NCBI GenBank assembly: GCA_014773175.1
Contig: VXCM01003326.1
Coordinates: 1 to 64,000, forward strand
Length of the DNA: 64,000 nucleotides
Source: Lucifuga dentata
Lineage: Eukaryota > Chordata > Actinopteri > Ophidiiformes > Bythitidae
Reading direction: 5' to 3'
The notes under the pieces were generated by a model. The model made no database searches, was not told where the DNA came from, and worked only from the letters and a program-made list of their open reading frames with translations. Position numbers and translations under genes: made by a program. Position 1 is the first letter of the stretch. The number at the start of each line of letters is the position of its first letter. Below are positions 36,401 through 45,400 of this stretch, piece after piece.

Positions 36401-39400
36401 TTATAAATTACATTATAAACAATGAGTAGTAGATAATTTTTTTTTTAAATTATTATTTTTTAAAATTATTGTATTATCTGTGTAAGTTATTGCCACCGAT
36501 CTACAATAATATAGTATAAGACATGGTTATTTGTCAACAAACATTGCATTTAAAAAAAAGTTTTAACTATCACCACTGCTGTGGGCTTTTATTTTGAATT
36601 TGAGAGCAGGTACTTCCTTTCCTATTACTTCTGTTGATAAAATATTCCTGTAACCATGTTGAAAAAAAACCCCAAATAAACAGCAAGCAGAGGGGCTGCT
36701 TTTCTGTTTTACTCACTCACAATAGAAAATAATTACATAACTTTGTGTTTCACTATTACAAAGGTGAAAAGGGAAAATATATCGAGCAGTGAATTTGCAC
36801 AAAAAAAAAAAAANAAAAAAAAAAAAAGAAAAAAACATTTAATACCTTTTGTTTTATTGTTAATAGAAAAAATAGTTCATCTGACAGTACATGCATTTTC
36901 ATGCTTTATTCTGCATGGAGAATAAACAAGGAGCTGGCAGTTAACAACAGTGAAAGCTCATCAGGCTTTTAGGGTTAAATTTTGGCTGGGTGGGATTATT
37001 GCTGGAGAGCCAAAGGTAAGGTTCCATTTAAGCCTCTTTCCTGCCTCCTCATTAGCATTTAATGCAACTAGTGTAGCAAGTGAGCATTTTGCTTCCACTA
37101 GTTCAGTAGTAAACCTTTTGAGCCTCACTAGTTAACTAGTAAGATCAAAAGGGGCTTTAACTAGGGTGACTAGTTAGCATATTGGATTTCACTAGTTGAC
37201 TAGTGAACTTTTATGACCTCACTAGTTGACTAGTTAAGTCAAAATGTCTCCCACTAGTGTAACTAGTGAATATTTTGGACCTCACTAGTTCACTAGTAAA
37301 CATTTTGAGCCTCACTAGTTAACTAATAAGGTCAGAAGAAGTTTTAACTAGTGTGACTAGTGAGCATTTTTGCCTTCACTAGTTCACTAGTGAGCATTTT
37401 GGTTCTCACTAGTTCACTAGTGCAGAAAATTGTAGGTCACTAGTGAACTAGTGAGGTGAATAGGTGCTTGACTAGTGAACATGTCGGTGCTTTTGCAGCG
37501 CACTAGTTAACTAGTAAGACTTTCAGCATTACTAGTTGGCCACAAGTGCGTCAAAAAGCTGACTAGTTTGGATTTTGGTGCTACTAGTGCGGTTCACAGT
37601 GTCACTAGTACGGCTTGCGTTGTAACTAGTCAAACGAAAGTGTCAGTAGTTGCTGAAAAAGTGTGACTAGTAAGTGTTTTTGTTCAACTAGTAAGACAAA
37701 ATGCTTTACTAGTGTGTGCAAATGTCTCACTAGTGCAAACAAAGACTGAACGAGAAGGAAACTGACGTTTGATATCAAGGATATGGAATAAATGCACAAA
37801 CGGCTTTCCATAATACTACTACTAGTATCCCCTACCAATACTACCACCACTACTACAAATACCACCACCACTACTACTACTCATGATACAACTAGGACTA
37901 CCACCACCACTACTACTAATAATAATAATGATACAAAATATTGATCTTGCCTAACATTTGACAGTAAACTCTGTGAACTCTGATTCTTACTCACCCTGGA
38001 TATGCAGAGTTATGGCCAGATTTACAAACAACGGAGTCACCAACACAGAACACAGATACACCCCCTCGTTGCTCATCTTGATAAATGGCAGGGAGAGGGA
38101 AGCATCTCCTCCTTTTAGCTGCTTCAGGACAACTCCATTCCCCAGGGTCTGGCCTGAGTGGCTGGCATGGCTGAAGAGCATGGTTTTCTCTCCATGGTGT
38201 TGCCATTGCCATTCCACGGTGACATTTGATCGTTTATGATCAACAGCAAATTGGCAATGGAGCTTTTGCTGGGATGCCAGTGTTGCTTGCAGTGATGGAG
38301 AACGTGTTTGGAGAACCATGGCAACTATAAATGTGGATACAATAACACAGAAGCACATAGAGGTATTTTATAATTCTTACACATGAACACAGGCTTGAAC
38401 TAAACAGGACAGATATTGACTTTACATTACAACACTGTGATTTAAAGGTTGATCAGCACTGGCCATTTTTGACCTGATTACACAAAACTGTGTGATAATT
38501 AATATTATCCTGGGATTCCATAAGTTTTCCACAGGAGAGAGAATGAAGAAGTAGCTAGTAGGAGAATATTAACTAACCTTACTGACAACTTCAATCCCTT
38601 ACATCACTATTGCTACTTTGTTTTAAACTTTTTAAATAGTTGACAAAACTAGAGCAGTAAAGACCGGCAATTTCCAACATCCCAGCACCCCAGTACAGCA
38701 TTTTTTAGCCACCATCACCACCAACCAGAGGGGAAGCGATAAAGGATAAGAGGAAGCATACCAAAGAAGGTGCTCTGCAGTCGACATTAACAAAACCATC
38801 CACTTGGGGGCAGGCTTGGTTGGCAATTGGACATGGTCACTAAAATCACTATTACTTTATGAAGAAAGATTTGATTTGCACAAAAATTGAACGGAAGCTA
38901 AAAACACCTAAGTGTAATTTTTTGTTTTGTGAAAAATGAAAAAAAAAAAGGCTTTTTGAGTCTAAATTTACTGTCCAACATACAAGATGTTAATATATTT
39001 GTTATTGAAGTTTTGGCTGGCTGACACAAAAAGTATTAAACAGTTGTGGCTTTGAATGGACTAGATAAAAAAAGTCCCTACATTTAGGACNCCCCCCCCC
39101 CCCACACACACACACACATACACACAATTTTCCCATGTTTTGTTAAAAATTGCAACTAATGTAACAGATTTTCTTGGAGCCTTTCAGTGTTTCATTGGCC
39201 AGTTTTCTATTACACAATCTAGTCAGTAGATGGCGCCTGCACACTAGTATGGATCAGTGAGAGACTAGCTTCATGCTCTGGGCATGCGCAACTCAGTAAT
39301 AAAGTTGTGCTGCTTGAGCAGAACACTGTTCCTTGAGCAGAACAATTATTACTTTATTACGGCTTTTCTCACTGATTCACAGGTAACTATAAACTTATAA

Positions 39401-39429
39401 TAATTATTACATAAATACACATACATACA

Positions 39430-39462
<33 letters not shown>

Positions 39463-40717
39463 TTACATTACAGTTTGTTTTCACACTTTCATGATGGATG
39501 AGGGAAATGTTTAAAAATGTATTTGTGAAATATTAATGTTTTTGGTGAACTCCAGGTTACCGTTATTGCTACAGAGAGTAATTGATACCATATTAACAGT
39601 TTTCAAAAACTTATTTCAGTTATAGTTTGTTAACTAATTGGATTATAATGTAATTAATAATTCATAATAATTTATTATTATGAGTATAAGGTGTATAACC
39701 TATAACCTAACATAACCTAACATATACAAAAATGTAAGATGACAGTCTTATGTTGTAAACATTCTTGTTATGTTTTGTACAAGCTTTGCAGTTTGGTGAA
39801 CAGTTATGAGCTCTTGTTTAGCATTATTTATAGGGCAAAACTTAAGAAACTGAAGCAAAATTTCAGTAAGAAAAATGTGGAATTAATTGTTTGATGTTTT
39901 AATAATATTCAGTAATAAAGTTGTGTTGCTTGAGCAGGACACTAAAGTCTTTTGTTCTCACTGATCCACAGGGCTATTCAGCCTGTGCATGTCTTGCCAC
40001 TGGCCCAGATATCCCCTCGGTGTGGAGCCAGTAACGTCAGTCCTTTATTAACTGAACATGATCAACTTTAAAGGCACTTTATATCATACCAAAGTATCAG
40101 CTAGCAGCAACTTCAAGCCAACAAATATTGATAGCCACATCAGACTTTGAGAGTGATATCAATTATATCAATTGATATCAATTACCTGTTGTGGTGAGTG
40201 TGTCTCTGTCCTTGATAGCAGGCCAACTGTGGTAGTCTTCCTGTGCTGCAGGAGGTTGGGTGGATGAGTGTCTGAGGAAGCCGGTGATGGTAAACAAGCC
40301 CTTCATGTGTTTCAGGTTGTACCTGAACCAGGTATTGTATTTCTGGGGCCCCTGAGCAGGCCAGTGTACCTGGATGCCCTGTGTACTGTACCTATGCAGC
40401 TCACACTCCAGCTCTGCTTCCTCCCCCTCCACATACTGCTGCAAGTCCAACTTTAATCCTAGAAGAGAAGAGAAGAGAAGAGAAGAGAAGAGAAGAGGTT
40501 GTTTTTCATGCTCCCTGGAATAAATCTGTGGTCTAGTCATTAACCTTACCGATGACCAGGAAAGTGATGACATATGGATTAACAGGACTGTCTCCTGTTT
40601 GACCAAACTGCAGCACAGCGTCTCTGTGAGTCTCAGAAAAACTGTCCTTGTTCAAAATAACATACTCATCTATGAATTGACAGGGCAGCCATGACATCTG
40701 ACGGACACAAAAGACCC

Positions 40718-40751
<34 letters not shown>

Positions 40752-40897
40752 CAGAAAATTAATATTTGTCACATCGTAACACACTGATGATCCGACGCAC
40801 ATAAACTGCTAAACTTACGGATCTGTAACAAAGCGGCGGAAAATAGCATACCTGCATAAATATACAAGGAAATAACTGTCTTCAAAATTAGACCCAT
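18569..40897 (-). CDS. tapbpl: TAPBPL (tapasin-related, TAPBPR), exons 1-6
   Basis: A tapasin-family chaperone, which in vertebrates edits peptides on MHC class I in the ER and Golgi. Six phase-1 exons join into about 417 codons: 40852-40897 signal peptide, 40550-40717 and 40186-40458 N-terminal domain, 37995-38324 V-like Ig domain, 30872-31213 C1 Ig domain, 18569-18661 transmembrane helix. TAPBPL rather than TAPBP is chosen for [13 protein letters not shown] in the C1 domain and for [11 protein letters not shown] and [19 protein letters not shown] in the V domain, which resemble TAPBPR. No lysine lies in the membrane helix, where tapasin has one. All visible exons are intact, so the gene looks functional. 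The cytoplasmic tail and 3' end were not found; the frame could also read through the last donor to a stop after HSGKC. Confidence 0.85.
18662..19640. other. Intron 5 of TAPBPL, mostly unrecognised
   Basis: Holds a GAAGAA-type purine repeat near 19430-19460 and an imperfect hairpin at 19346-19402 (AAAAAATGCTG... against ...CAGCATTTTTT, about 20-bp arms with two mismatches). Confidence 0.5.
19641..19775 (+). pseudogene. hAT-type (ZMYM1-like) transposase N-terminal scrap
   Basis: The plus frame [20 protein letters not shown] followed by [10 protein letters not shown] resembles the start of fish hAT transposases of the ZMYM1/TTF-type zinc-finger group. A stop follows at once and the zinc-finger domain is absent. 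The identification is from motif memory over about 40 residues. Confidence 0.5.
19866..19990. repeat. Dispersed repeat with CATATAT..GAGTATAAG ends
   Basis: 'accatatatattcgagtata' here and its inverse at 28338-28352 ('tatactcaagtatatatggt') look like ends of the same short element family. The two sites are 8.5 kb apart and in opposite orientation, so they may be separate insertions. Confidence 0.45.
20060..23247 (+). pseudogene. L2-like LINE, ORF2 endonuclease plus RT, degenerate
   Basis: The plus strand has an APE-type endonuclease ([33 protein letters not shown]) at 20087-20800, then RT motifs: [49 protein letters not shown] and VSHLVSWC (21600-22300). Several stops and frame changes occur, and the N at 21476 marks a false 63-bp duplication. 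The 3' end (AATAAAAGAATTTTGATGATGA near 23221-23243) is of L2 type. It sits in TAPBPL intron 5, antisense to the gene. Confidence 0.8.
23383..23500. repeat. Dispersed repeat A, copy 1
   Basis: 'gatcagcctccagctgagca' and the next 80 bp are similar to 27812-27900. The right part of the same repeat (CTTCACAGAGCCAGCAATGA) reappears at about 24203-24225 and, contiguous, at 27908-27930. The repeat therefore seems split here by later DNA that includes the LTR at 23793-24191. Confidence 0.5.
23793..24191 (+). mobile_element. Putative solo LTR
   Basis: A 399-bp segment with TGTAGTGG...CCACAACA ends, a CATAAAAGACCC promoter-like motif near 24042 and AATAAA near 24119. The N at 23919 carries a false 65-bp duplication, so the true length is about 330 bp. 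I could not find matching target duplications, so the borders are tentative. Confidence 0.45.
24471..24493. repeat. (TC)n microsatellite
   Basis: About eleven TC units. Confidence 0.9.
25850..26610 (+). other. Promoter-like CpG block with pyrimidine repeats
   Basis: CTCTTTATAACACAG (about 25873) is followed by loosely repeated CTCTTTGTTC words (25900-26000). A CpG-rich stretch then ends at a good donor-like GTAAG at 26608. It could be the LTR/leader of a nested retroelement or an untranslated first exon. There is no recognisable coding content. Confidence 0.3.
27744..28235. other. Intron sequence with dispersed repeat A, copy 2
   Basis: 27812-27935 is the contiguous second copy of the repeat described at 23383. 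The rest is AT-rich with no signal. Confidence 0.45.
28280..28320. repeat. Poly-A run with internal N
   Basis: About 38 A residues with an N at 28301; its length is unresolved. Confidence 0.9.
28362..29760 (+). repeat. Degenerate tandem repeat, about three 450-bp units
   Basis: The same ordered words recur three times in part. 'accgtaaaagctaca' occurs at about 28450 and 29184. Variants of 'gattccttggatgtatacac' or 'gcattccttgggt' occur at about 28630, 29080 and 29355. 'cgccattttgaatttttt' variants occur at about 28693, 29131 and 29418. 'caatcatcaccaaaatttgc' occurs at about 28753 and 29489. A single related unit lies at 7650-7806. There is no coding capacity, and the biological nature is unknown to me. 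Confidence 0.65.
29757..29812. repeat. (TTA)n/(TCA)n microsatellite
   Basis: A trinucleotide run, TTA turning into TCA. Confidence 0.9.
29813..30871. other. Intron 5 of TAPBPL, nothing recognised
   Basis: AT-rich, no exon or element seen. Confidence 0.4.
30872..31213 (-). CDS. tapbpl: TAPBPL exon 5, C1-type Ig domain
   Basis: 342 nt, 114 codons, phase 1 at both ends. It has the C1 landmarks: [19 protein letters not shown] (first Cys and Trp), [19 protein letters not shown], then [10 protein letters not shown] (second Cys). GYYPLDV is shared with TAPBPR. The acceptor is CTCCTCTCCTCAG and the donor GTAAGT. Confidence 0.9.
31565..33080 (+). pseudogene. LINE (I/Nimb-like) 5' part with endonuclease
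   Basis: The leader begins near 31585 (CACCACCTTATCGTGGTGGA). The long frame at 31893-32654 reads [20 protein letters not shown] and then [40 protein letters not shown] and [17 protein letters not shown], an APE-type endonuclease. The catalytic GDFN is RDFN here. The frame continues, shifted, to SLESADRY at 33080, where it stops abruptly against gypsy sequence. No RT remains. I place it in the I/Nimb group from pattern memory; the LINE call is firm, the clade less so. Confidence 0.8.
33081..34954 (+). pseudogene. Gypsy chromovirus, RNase H to chromodomain
   Basis: Starting at [19 protein letters not shown], the strand gives RNase H ([44 protein letters not shown]). The integrase follows ([36 protein letters not shown] in which the usual DRG/DNG is [16 protein letters not shown]). 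A chromodomain follows ([20 protein letters not shown]). Stops and frame changes are frequent, and the 34720 N sits in a C run. All of gag, protease and RT are missing: the element is joined directly to a LINE. Confidence 0.85.
34955..35463 (+). repeat. 3' LTR of the chromovirus
   Basis: 509 bp, TGTCAGGG...GAGCCTGACA, directly after the polypurine tract AGAGGGGGGGTAC. A TATATAATAT motif lies at about 34983, followed by a (CT)n run. Confidence 0.85.
36316..36346. repeat. Perfect 14-bp inverted repeat, 3-nt loop
   Basis: CCCTTTTATCAAAC, loop CAA, then its exact reverse complement. Confidence 0.9.
36388..36431. repeat. Perfect 19-bp inverted repeat, 6-nt loop
   Basis: Arms 36388-36406 and 36413-36431 are exact reverse complements. 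The arms are mixed sequence, not simple repeat. Confidence 0.9.
37066..37745. repeat. ACTAGT-rich minisatellite, about 31-bp period
   Basis: About two dozen repeat positions are built on CACTAGTTNACTAGT, a palindromic core of two ACTAGT words 2-3 bases apart. They are spaced mostly 30-31 bp apart up to 37440 and more loosely after that. Between cores the text is related (GAGCATTTTGGCCTC, GTCAAAATG). From 37530 on only single ACTAGT words remain. It ends just before a TAC/CAC microsatellite at 37806-37930. No open frame runs through it. Confidence 0.9.
37806..37935. repeat. (TAC/CAC)n imperfect microsatellite
   Basis: Imperfect trinucleotide repeats of TAC, CAC and AAT. Confidence 0.85.
37995..38324 (-). 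CDS. tapbpl: TAPBPL exon 4, V-like Ig domain
   Basis: 110 codons, phase 1 at both ends. LHCQF carries the first Cys, [11 protein letters not shown] the core Trp, and [19 protein letters not shown] the second Cys with the EGVYLC signature. The ends are ...HIQ and a GTGAGT donor. The acceptor is TTATAG. Confidence 0.9.
38325..40185. other. Intron 3 of TAPBPL, with retroelement-like short repeats
   Basis: A stretch 'cagtaataaagttgtgctgc' at 39294 recurs with two changes at 39911, in each case followed by TTGAGCAG and a CTCACTGAT.CACAGG word. These may be remnants of two LTR 3' ends about 600 bp apart. A (CATA)n microsatellite lies at 39417-39460 and a C/CA run with an N at 39091. Confidence 0.45.
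40186..40458 (-). CDS. tapbpl: TAPBPL exon 3, N-terminal domain part 2
   Basis: 91 codons. [19 protein letters not shown] aligns with the EVTCEISRY-like segment of TAPBPR. The acceptor is preceded by a (TTCTC)n microsatellite that serves as the polypyrimidine tract. The donor GTAATT is weak but in phase. Confidence 0.85.
40459..40500. repeat. (AGAAG)n microsatellite at splice acceptor
   Basis: About eight pentanucleotide units. On the gene strand it is (CTTCT)n and runs directly into the AG of exon 3. Confidence 0.95.
40550..40717 (-). CDS. tapbpl: TAPBPL exon 2, N-terminal domain part 1
   Basis: 56 codons from [19 protein letters not shown] to [11 protein letters not shown]. Two cysteines are present. 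The acceptor is the end of a (CT)n microsatellite and the donor is GTAAGG. Confidence 0.85.
40718..40749. repeat. (GA)n microsatellite at splice acceptor
   Basis: About fifteen dinucleotide units. On the gene strand (CT)n ends in CAG of exon 2. Confidence 0.95.
40852..40897 (-). CDS. tapbpl: TAPBPL exon 1, start codon and signal peptide
   Basis: ATG at 40897. [15 protein letters not shown] is a short signal peptide, and the last base pairs with exon 2 to make Gly. The donor is GTATGC. Confidence 0.75.
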
Positions 40898-40966
40898 GAA
40901 AATTCCCTGGTAGAATTAGTTTTCTTGCTGCTCGAGTGGCACGAATTTGCTCCCAACTGACAGATA

Positions 40967-40978
40967 ACTTTCGCTTTC
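40967..40978 (-). promoter_or_regulatory. Interferon-stimulated response element (ISRE) core
   Basis: On the minus strand GAAAGCGAAAGT fits the GAAANNGAAA core bound by IRF/ISGF3 factors. It is about 70 bp upstream of the TAPBPL ATG and in the gene's own orientation. A kappaB-like GGGAATTTTC sits right at the ATG (about 40898-40907). Human TAPBPL is interferon-inducible, so the placement is sensible; binding is inferred. Confidence 0.6.
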
Positions 40979-41158
40979 ATTTTACTTGCAGCTAGCGTCA
41001 CGTTGACCGGATAGAGACTGATATTTTCAGATTTTCATTTTTTTTCAAACTATCAATTTATCCGACAATATGTCTTATTGCTGTTTATGTTCGGTATAGC
41101 GCTCAAATGAATTTTCATGAGTATTAGTTGTAGCTTCATATTCTTCACATTCTTTAAC

Positions 41159-41161
<3 letters not shown>

Positions 41162-41217
<56 letters not shown>

Positions 41218-41226
41218 GAGAGAGAT
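41162..41226. repeat. (GA)n microsatellite upstream of TAPBPL
   Basis: About 30 GA units with one interruption, 265 bp upstream of the start codon. Confidence 0.95.
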
Positions 41227-41878
41227 GGCTGTTCGCATATTCAAAAAAACTAAATGGCCTCTAAGTTGAAAACCGGAAGAGATATACGCTGAAATGTACC
41301 CTTGATCTGTTTGTTTTTTTGTGAAATGCTGCACGTAGTTGTCATTGAGCCTATGCTCCACTTTATGTGACGTATAATTGTTGACTATGGCAGGCAGTGT
41401 AGGAAACAAATTCGCACATTAAACATTAAACAGCTTCCGTGCGATTACTGTAAAGTTGGGAATAGAGGAGCACTCTTTTCCAGAGTTTGAGAAATGCGAA
41501 TGACCTTGATTGCGGTTTAATAAATTACTCTCCACGTATTATCACAATATATGTGCTATTGCATTAATCATCATATTTTTATTCTTACTTTCAGAATTTA
41601 TGTTACTTGTTTTTCAAAGCGTTCATTTTTTTCGTGCTGTCGTAAACTGCATGAATAGACACGTAATCCAATTTTAGGGGACGGTTACTGATTTTGCAGA
41701 AACTACAGCTCACTTGGCTACAGTAAAATAGCAAACCAGAGTTTAGGCATATTTCCTTATTGCAAAATTGAAAGTGCTTAGTTAGAAATTTAATCATGAG
41801 GTCCGGTCATTATCTCACATGCCTTTTGGGTTTCTATGCCTCCATACTCAGTTTGTCCTGCTGCGGCGCTGTGATCTA

Positions 41879-42227
41879 CGGTGGCTCTGAAGTGCCAAAC
41901 ACAACAACATTAAGAAAACACAAAAACATTAAAAACATTTTGTGTTTTCTTTTTGTTGTTGCCTTTTTGTAAGGTTTTTGTGTTTTCTTAATGTTGTTGC
42001 GTTTTTGTAATGTTTTGGGCTTTCTTAATATTGCGTTTTCATAATGTATTTGTGTTTTCTTCATTTTGTTGCGTTTTTGTAATGTTTGTGCGTTTTGCTA
42101 ATGTTGTGTTTCTGCAGTGTTGATGTGCTTTGTTACTGTTGTTGCGTTTTCATAATACTGAGTTTGCGTTTTGTTAATGTTGATATGTTTTGTTAATGTT
42201 GTCGTGTTTGGCACTTCAGGGCCACCT
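41879..42227. mobile_element. TA-flanked MITE with internal repeats
   Basis: The terminal inverted repeats are about 33 bp (CGGTGGCTCTGAAGTGCCAA and, inverted, its counterpart AGGTGGCCCTGAAGTGCCAA), bounded by TA at 41877-41878 and 42228-42229. The interior is an imperfect tandem of words like GTTTTCTTAATGTTGTTGCG about 35 bp apart. It has no coding capacity. TA flanks suggest Tc1/mariner or a related group, but the superfamily is not certain. Confidence 0.7.
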
Positions 42228-42460
42228 TAGTGATCACTTCTGACTGGAAAATGCGGAAGCTTCACACAAATTGTTTAGACGTGATGGTGAAAATACTGAA
42301 AACGTAAAAGGTTCTGATCTGCTATCAGTTTAGTGGACGAGATACATCTTCCCGAGTTATCGATAGGTTTGCTGCAACGGTTGTTGAATGAATGTGATTT
42401 TTAAAAACTAGATTAACGGCTGCTAATGATTACCTGCTTTTATATCGGACACCTTTTACG

Positions 42461-42470
42461 ATGGATAGAG
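42461..42470 (+). CDS. gemin4: GEMIN4 exon 1, ten coding bases
   Basis: ATGGATAGAG then GTAACG. Joined to exon 2 it reads MDRDLAVVQGGF, matching the position of the human start (MDLG...). The tiny size makes it easy to miss. Confidence 0.75.
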
Positions 42471-45400
42471 GTAACGTTATCTTATTGTATTATATTATTT
42501 ATAATAATAAGCCTTATTATGGCAACAACATACAAATCAATTTAACGTGGCCTTTTGACAGTTCATGGTTTATCAGCAATGCCATTAAAAGAATCGGTAC
42601 TTTTAAAATCTAAATTTGGCATAGCTTATGTTGTAATTGACTGGACATAACTTTGTTTTGGTAAAACATAGGCTGTTCTGTTCAGCGCTCAGGCTTAAAT
42701 TTACTGTGGTGTCTATCTCTCTCTCTGTCTCTCACACACACACACAGACACTAATACAGTATATACAAGAAATAGAGCTGTCTTTGAATTTCAATATCGT
42801 ATCATAATATAGCTCATGACATTTTTTGCGGTGTACCTATTGGGTTAGTTTATAGATGTGGATTGTAGCAGCAGTCAAAAGATGAGATTTAGGTCCTAAA
42901 ATTCTGACATACTCTGGATTTTGTCACTGGCTGTTATTGGTCACAAGAGTATTAAATCGTCCTCTGTAGATCTAGAACCACTGATATGGATTTGATCCTG
43001 GTTCACTCACTTAACATTCTTGAAGCACACAACTTTTGTCTGCGGTAGGCCAAAATTCAGTTTTGTAATATATGAAATGTTCCTTCCAGGTGCTGTCCTA
43101 GTTTTCGTTGCTTTGATGCCTGTTCTATTTCTCCTCTTGTGTTTTCAGATTTGGCAGTTGTTCAGGGTGGCTTCCACTTGGCTAATAAACTGTGTCTCCC
43201 CACATCGCTCTCCTTCCTTCAGAAAGGTGACTGGAGCAGGGTGAGGAAACCAATACTGGAGGCCATCAGGGAACTTTGTGGACAGGAAGAACTCAGGAGT
43301 CAACCTGAAATGAGAGGCATTGGCTGGAAAAAGAAATTAGTTTGTGCTCTGTGGTTAAAGCTGCTGAGTAGGGAGACTGGTGAGGACATGGAGACAGCCT
43401 GGAGGGAGAACTCTTTCTTCCCCATCCAAAATGGCTTTCCTGAATTAAACTATGTTGTCATGGTTGAACTGGTGAAGTCAGTGGGAGCTGCTGAGATCTT
43501 TGCCCAGTTTCTTCTGTGTCTTCCTCAAGCTCAGATCTGTACTGAGCTGGAAAGGTTGGTAGATTATGTGAGGTGTAGTCCTACATCAGATGATGATGTC
43601 CAACTGTTTCTGAAGGTATGGTGGGAACTTTGGAAAGGTAAAGATGAGCAGAAGGCAGGAGCGGATGATAGCATAGAGACAGTGCTCACTGGCCAGTTTG
43701 TCCGTCTCTTCTCACAGCCTGCCAGTCTGTTCCCTCACGCTGCCAAGAGATTAAGGCTAGAATCAAATCTTTTGTCTGCTGTGTCATCACCAGCTACTGA
43801 TGTACTGTATGTTCTCCTTCACGGACTGAAAGACATGAGAGACCACATATCTACAACAAACCTCTGCTTCCAAGCCCTCTCCATTTCCCTTGATTCTCTC
43901 TACACTTCCTTCCTAATAGACCGAGCAGTCATAGTTCCTACCAAAGAAAAGATGGACTTCCTGTCTAAAGTTGTAACTATCAGAGAAGGAAATGATGAGA
44001 AACTGAGTCCTGAACTTCTTAGGGGGGCCCAGCAGGACCTACGTGCTTCTCACAGCCCATCTCAGTTTCAAAGCAGCAGAATGAATGTTAACCAAGCCTT
44101 GAAGGTTATAATGGAACTCACACAGTTTTGGAATAATAGTGGGCTCCTGAAAATGTATGATAGCTCAAAATCAAGTTACTCAGCATTTAAACTTCATCAA
44201 AGTGTCCAGAGAGTATTGAAAGCTCTAGAGGCTGTGAATGTGTCTGAGACTATGACTGAAATGGATGACCGGAATGTGCTCATAGAAGTACTTGAGTCAC
44301 TGGCTTTCTCTGCCACAGAGTGCAGCCCTGAGGTGAAGAGAAAGGTCACCATGATGATCATAAATCATCATCTGGATGCCTATCAGGACTTTGCTGTGTT
44401 ATTTGCCAGTGAGAAGAGTTGGGCCACTAGTGATGAACATTGGATCAACTGCCTGAAACAGAACCAAGCATCTTTCCAGCAACATGACATGCTGATCCAA
44501 CTAGCCTACACCCTCATGAGTCAACTCCACAGTGACACAACAAATGTGGGCCAGTGCAAAAAAGTAATCCAAGTACTTGTAAACATATTCTCAAAGCTTT
44601 CATTAGAAGACAAGAACAAAGCACTGGCTGACATGCTGAGATTGTCTAGTCGAGGGTTCTTTGGGTGCTCTGTCCCCTCTGACATAATTGAGGAGTTTGA
44701 ACAAGAACTCAACTTGGCTTTCAACTGCATCATTCAGCCAGGGGGTGGAGCCCCTGCACTGGATGCAGCCGTCTCCTTAGTGGCTAAAGTGGCATTTCAG
44801 AACCCTGAGTTAACTTTAAAGTCTTGCTGCCATTTGGCTGTTTTCAATAAAGGGGCATTTTCTCTTGTGGCTAACATTCTGCAGCAGTTACCTGGACTCA
44901 GAGGGAGGGAGGGAAATGAAAAGGCTCAAACTAAAGCAGATAACAAAGGGGTGAAGGAGGCAATGCAAAGCACAGATAGAAGTGATCTGCCGAGTGCTAC
45001 TAGTCCACTTTGTAAATGCCTACAGGAGATGATCAGGACCAAATTGTTGTCAAACCATGATAAAGAGCAGTTCCTTCAGTTTCTAGGTCTGCTGATGATG
45101 CCAGCCATGGTAGTTGAAGGAGAAGATAGAAGGCAAAGCTTTCTGTCTCCTCAGGAGGTTGTGAGCGTCTTTGTCCTGCCAAACCTCTCCACTATAGGTG
45201 AGCATATCTTGTTCTTGATTTCCCACAACCATAATTTGTACATGCTTAATATTAGTATGGATTGGTTAGTTTAGGACACTTTAATAGGGAATGTATTGAT
45301 AATAATGGATTTTGACCAGTGATGAGAATGATAGTTAACTTTTAACTTAAAAGTCAGCAAGTCAATGTATTTCATTTTTGATAATGTAGAGGTTATTTCT

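Larger units (their letters stand above)
35464..37060. other. Intron 4 of TAPBPL, two hairpins and a poly-A
   Basis: Apart from the inverted repeats at 36316-36346 and 36388-36431 and the A run at 36801-36826 (N at 36814), I see nothing here. Confidence 0.5.

Noticed and set aside
37066..37745. CRISPR-like regular repeat
   Set aside because: The linkers are related to each other and not unique spacers, the repeats are degenerate, and the DNA is vertebrate. It is a minisatellite.
43139..43148. ATG at 43139 as the GEMIN4 start
   Set aside because: It overlaps the acceptor of exon 2. The ten-base exon at 42461 joins in phase and restores the expected N-terminus.
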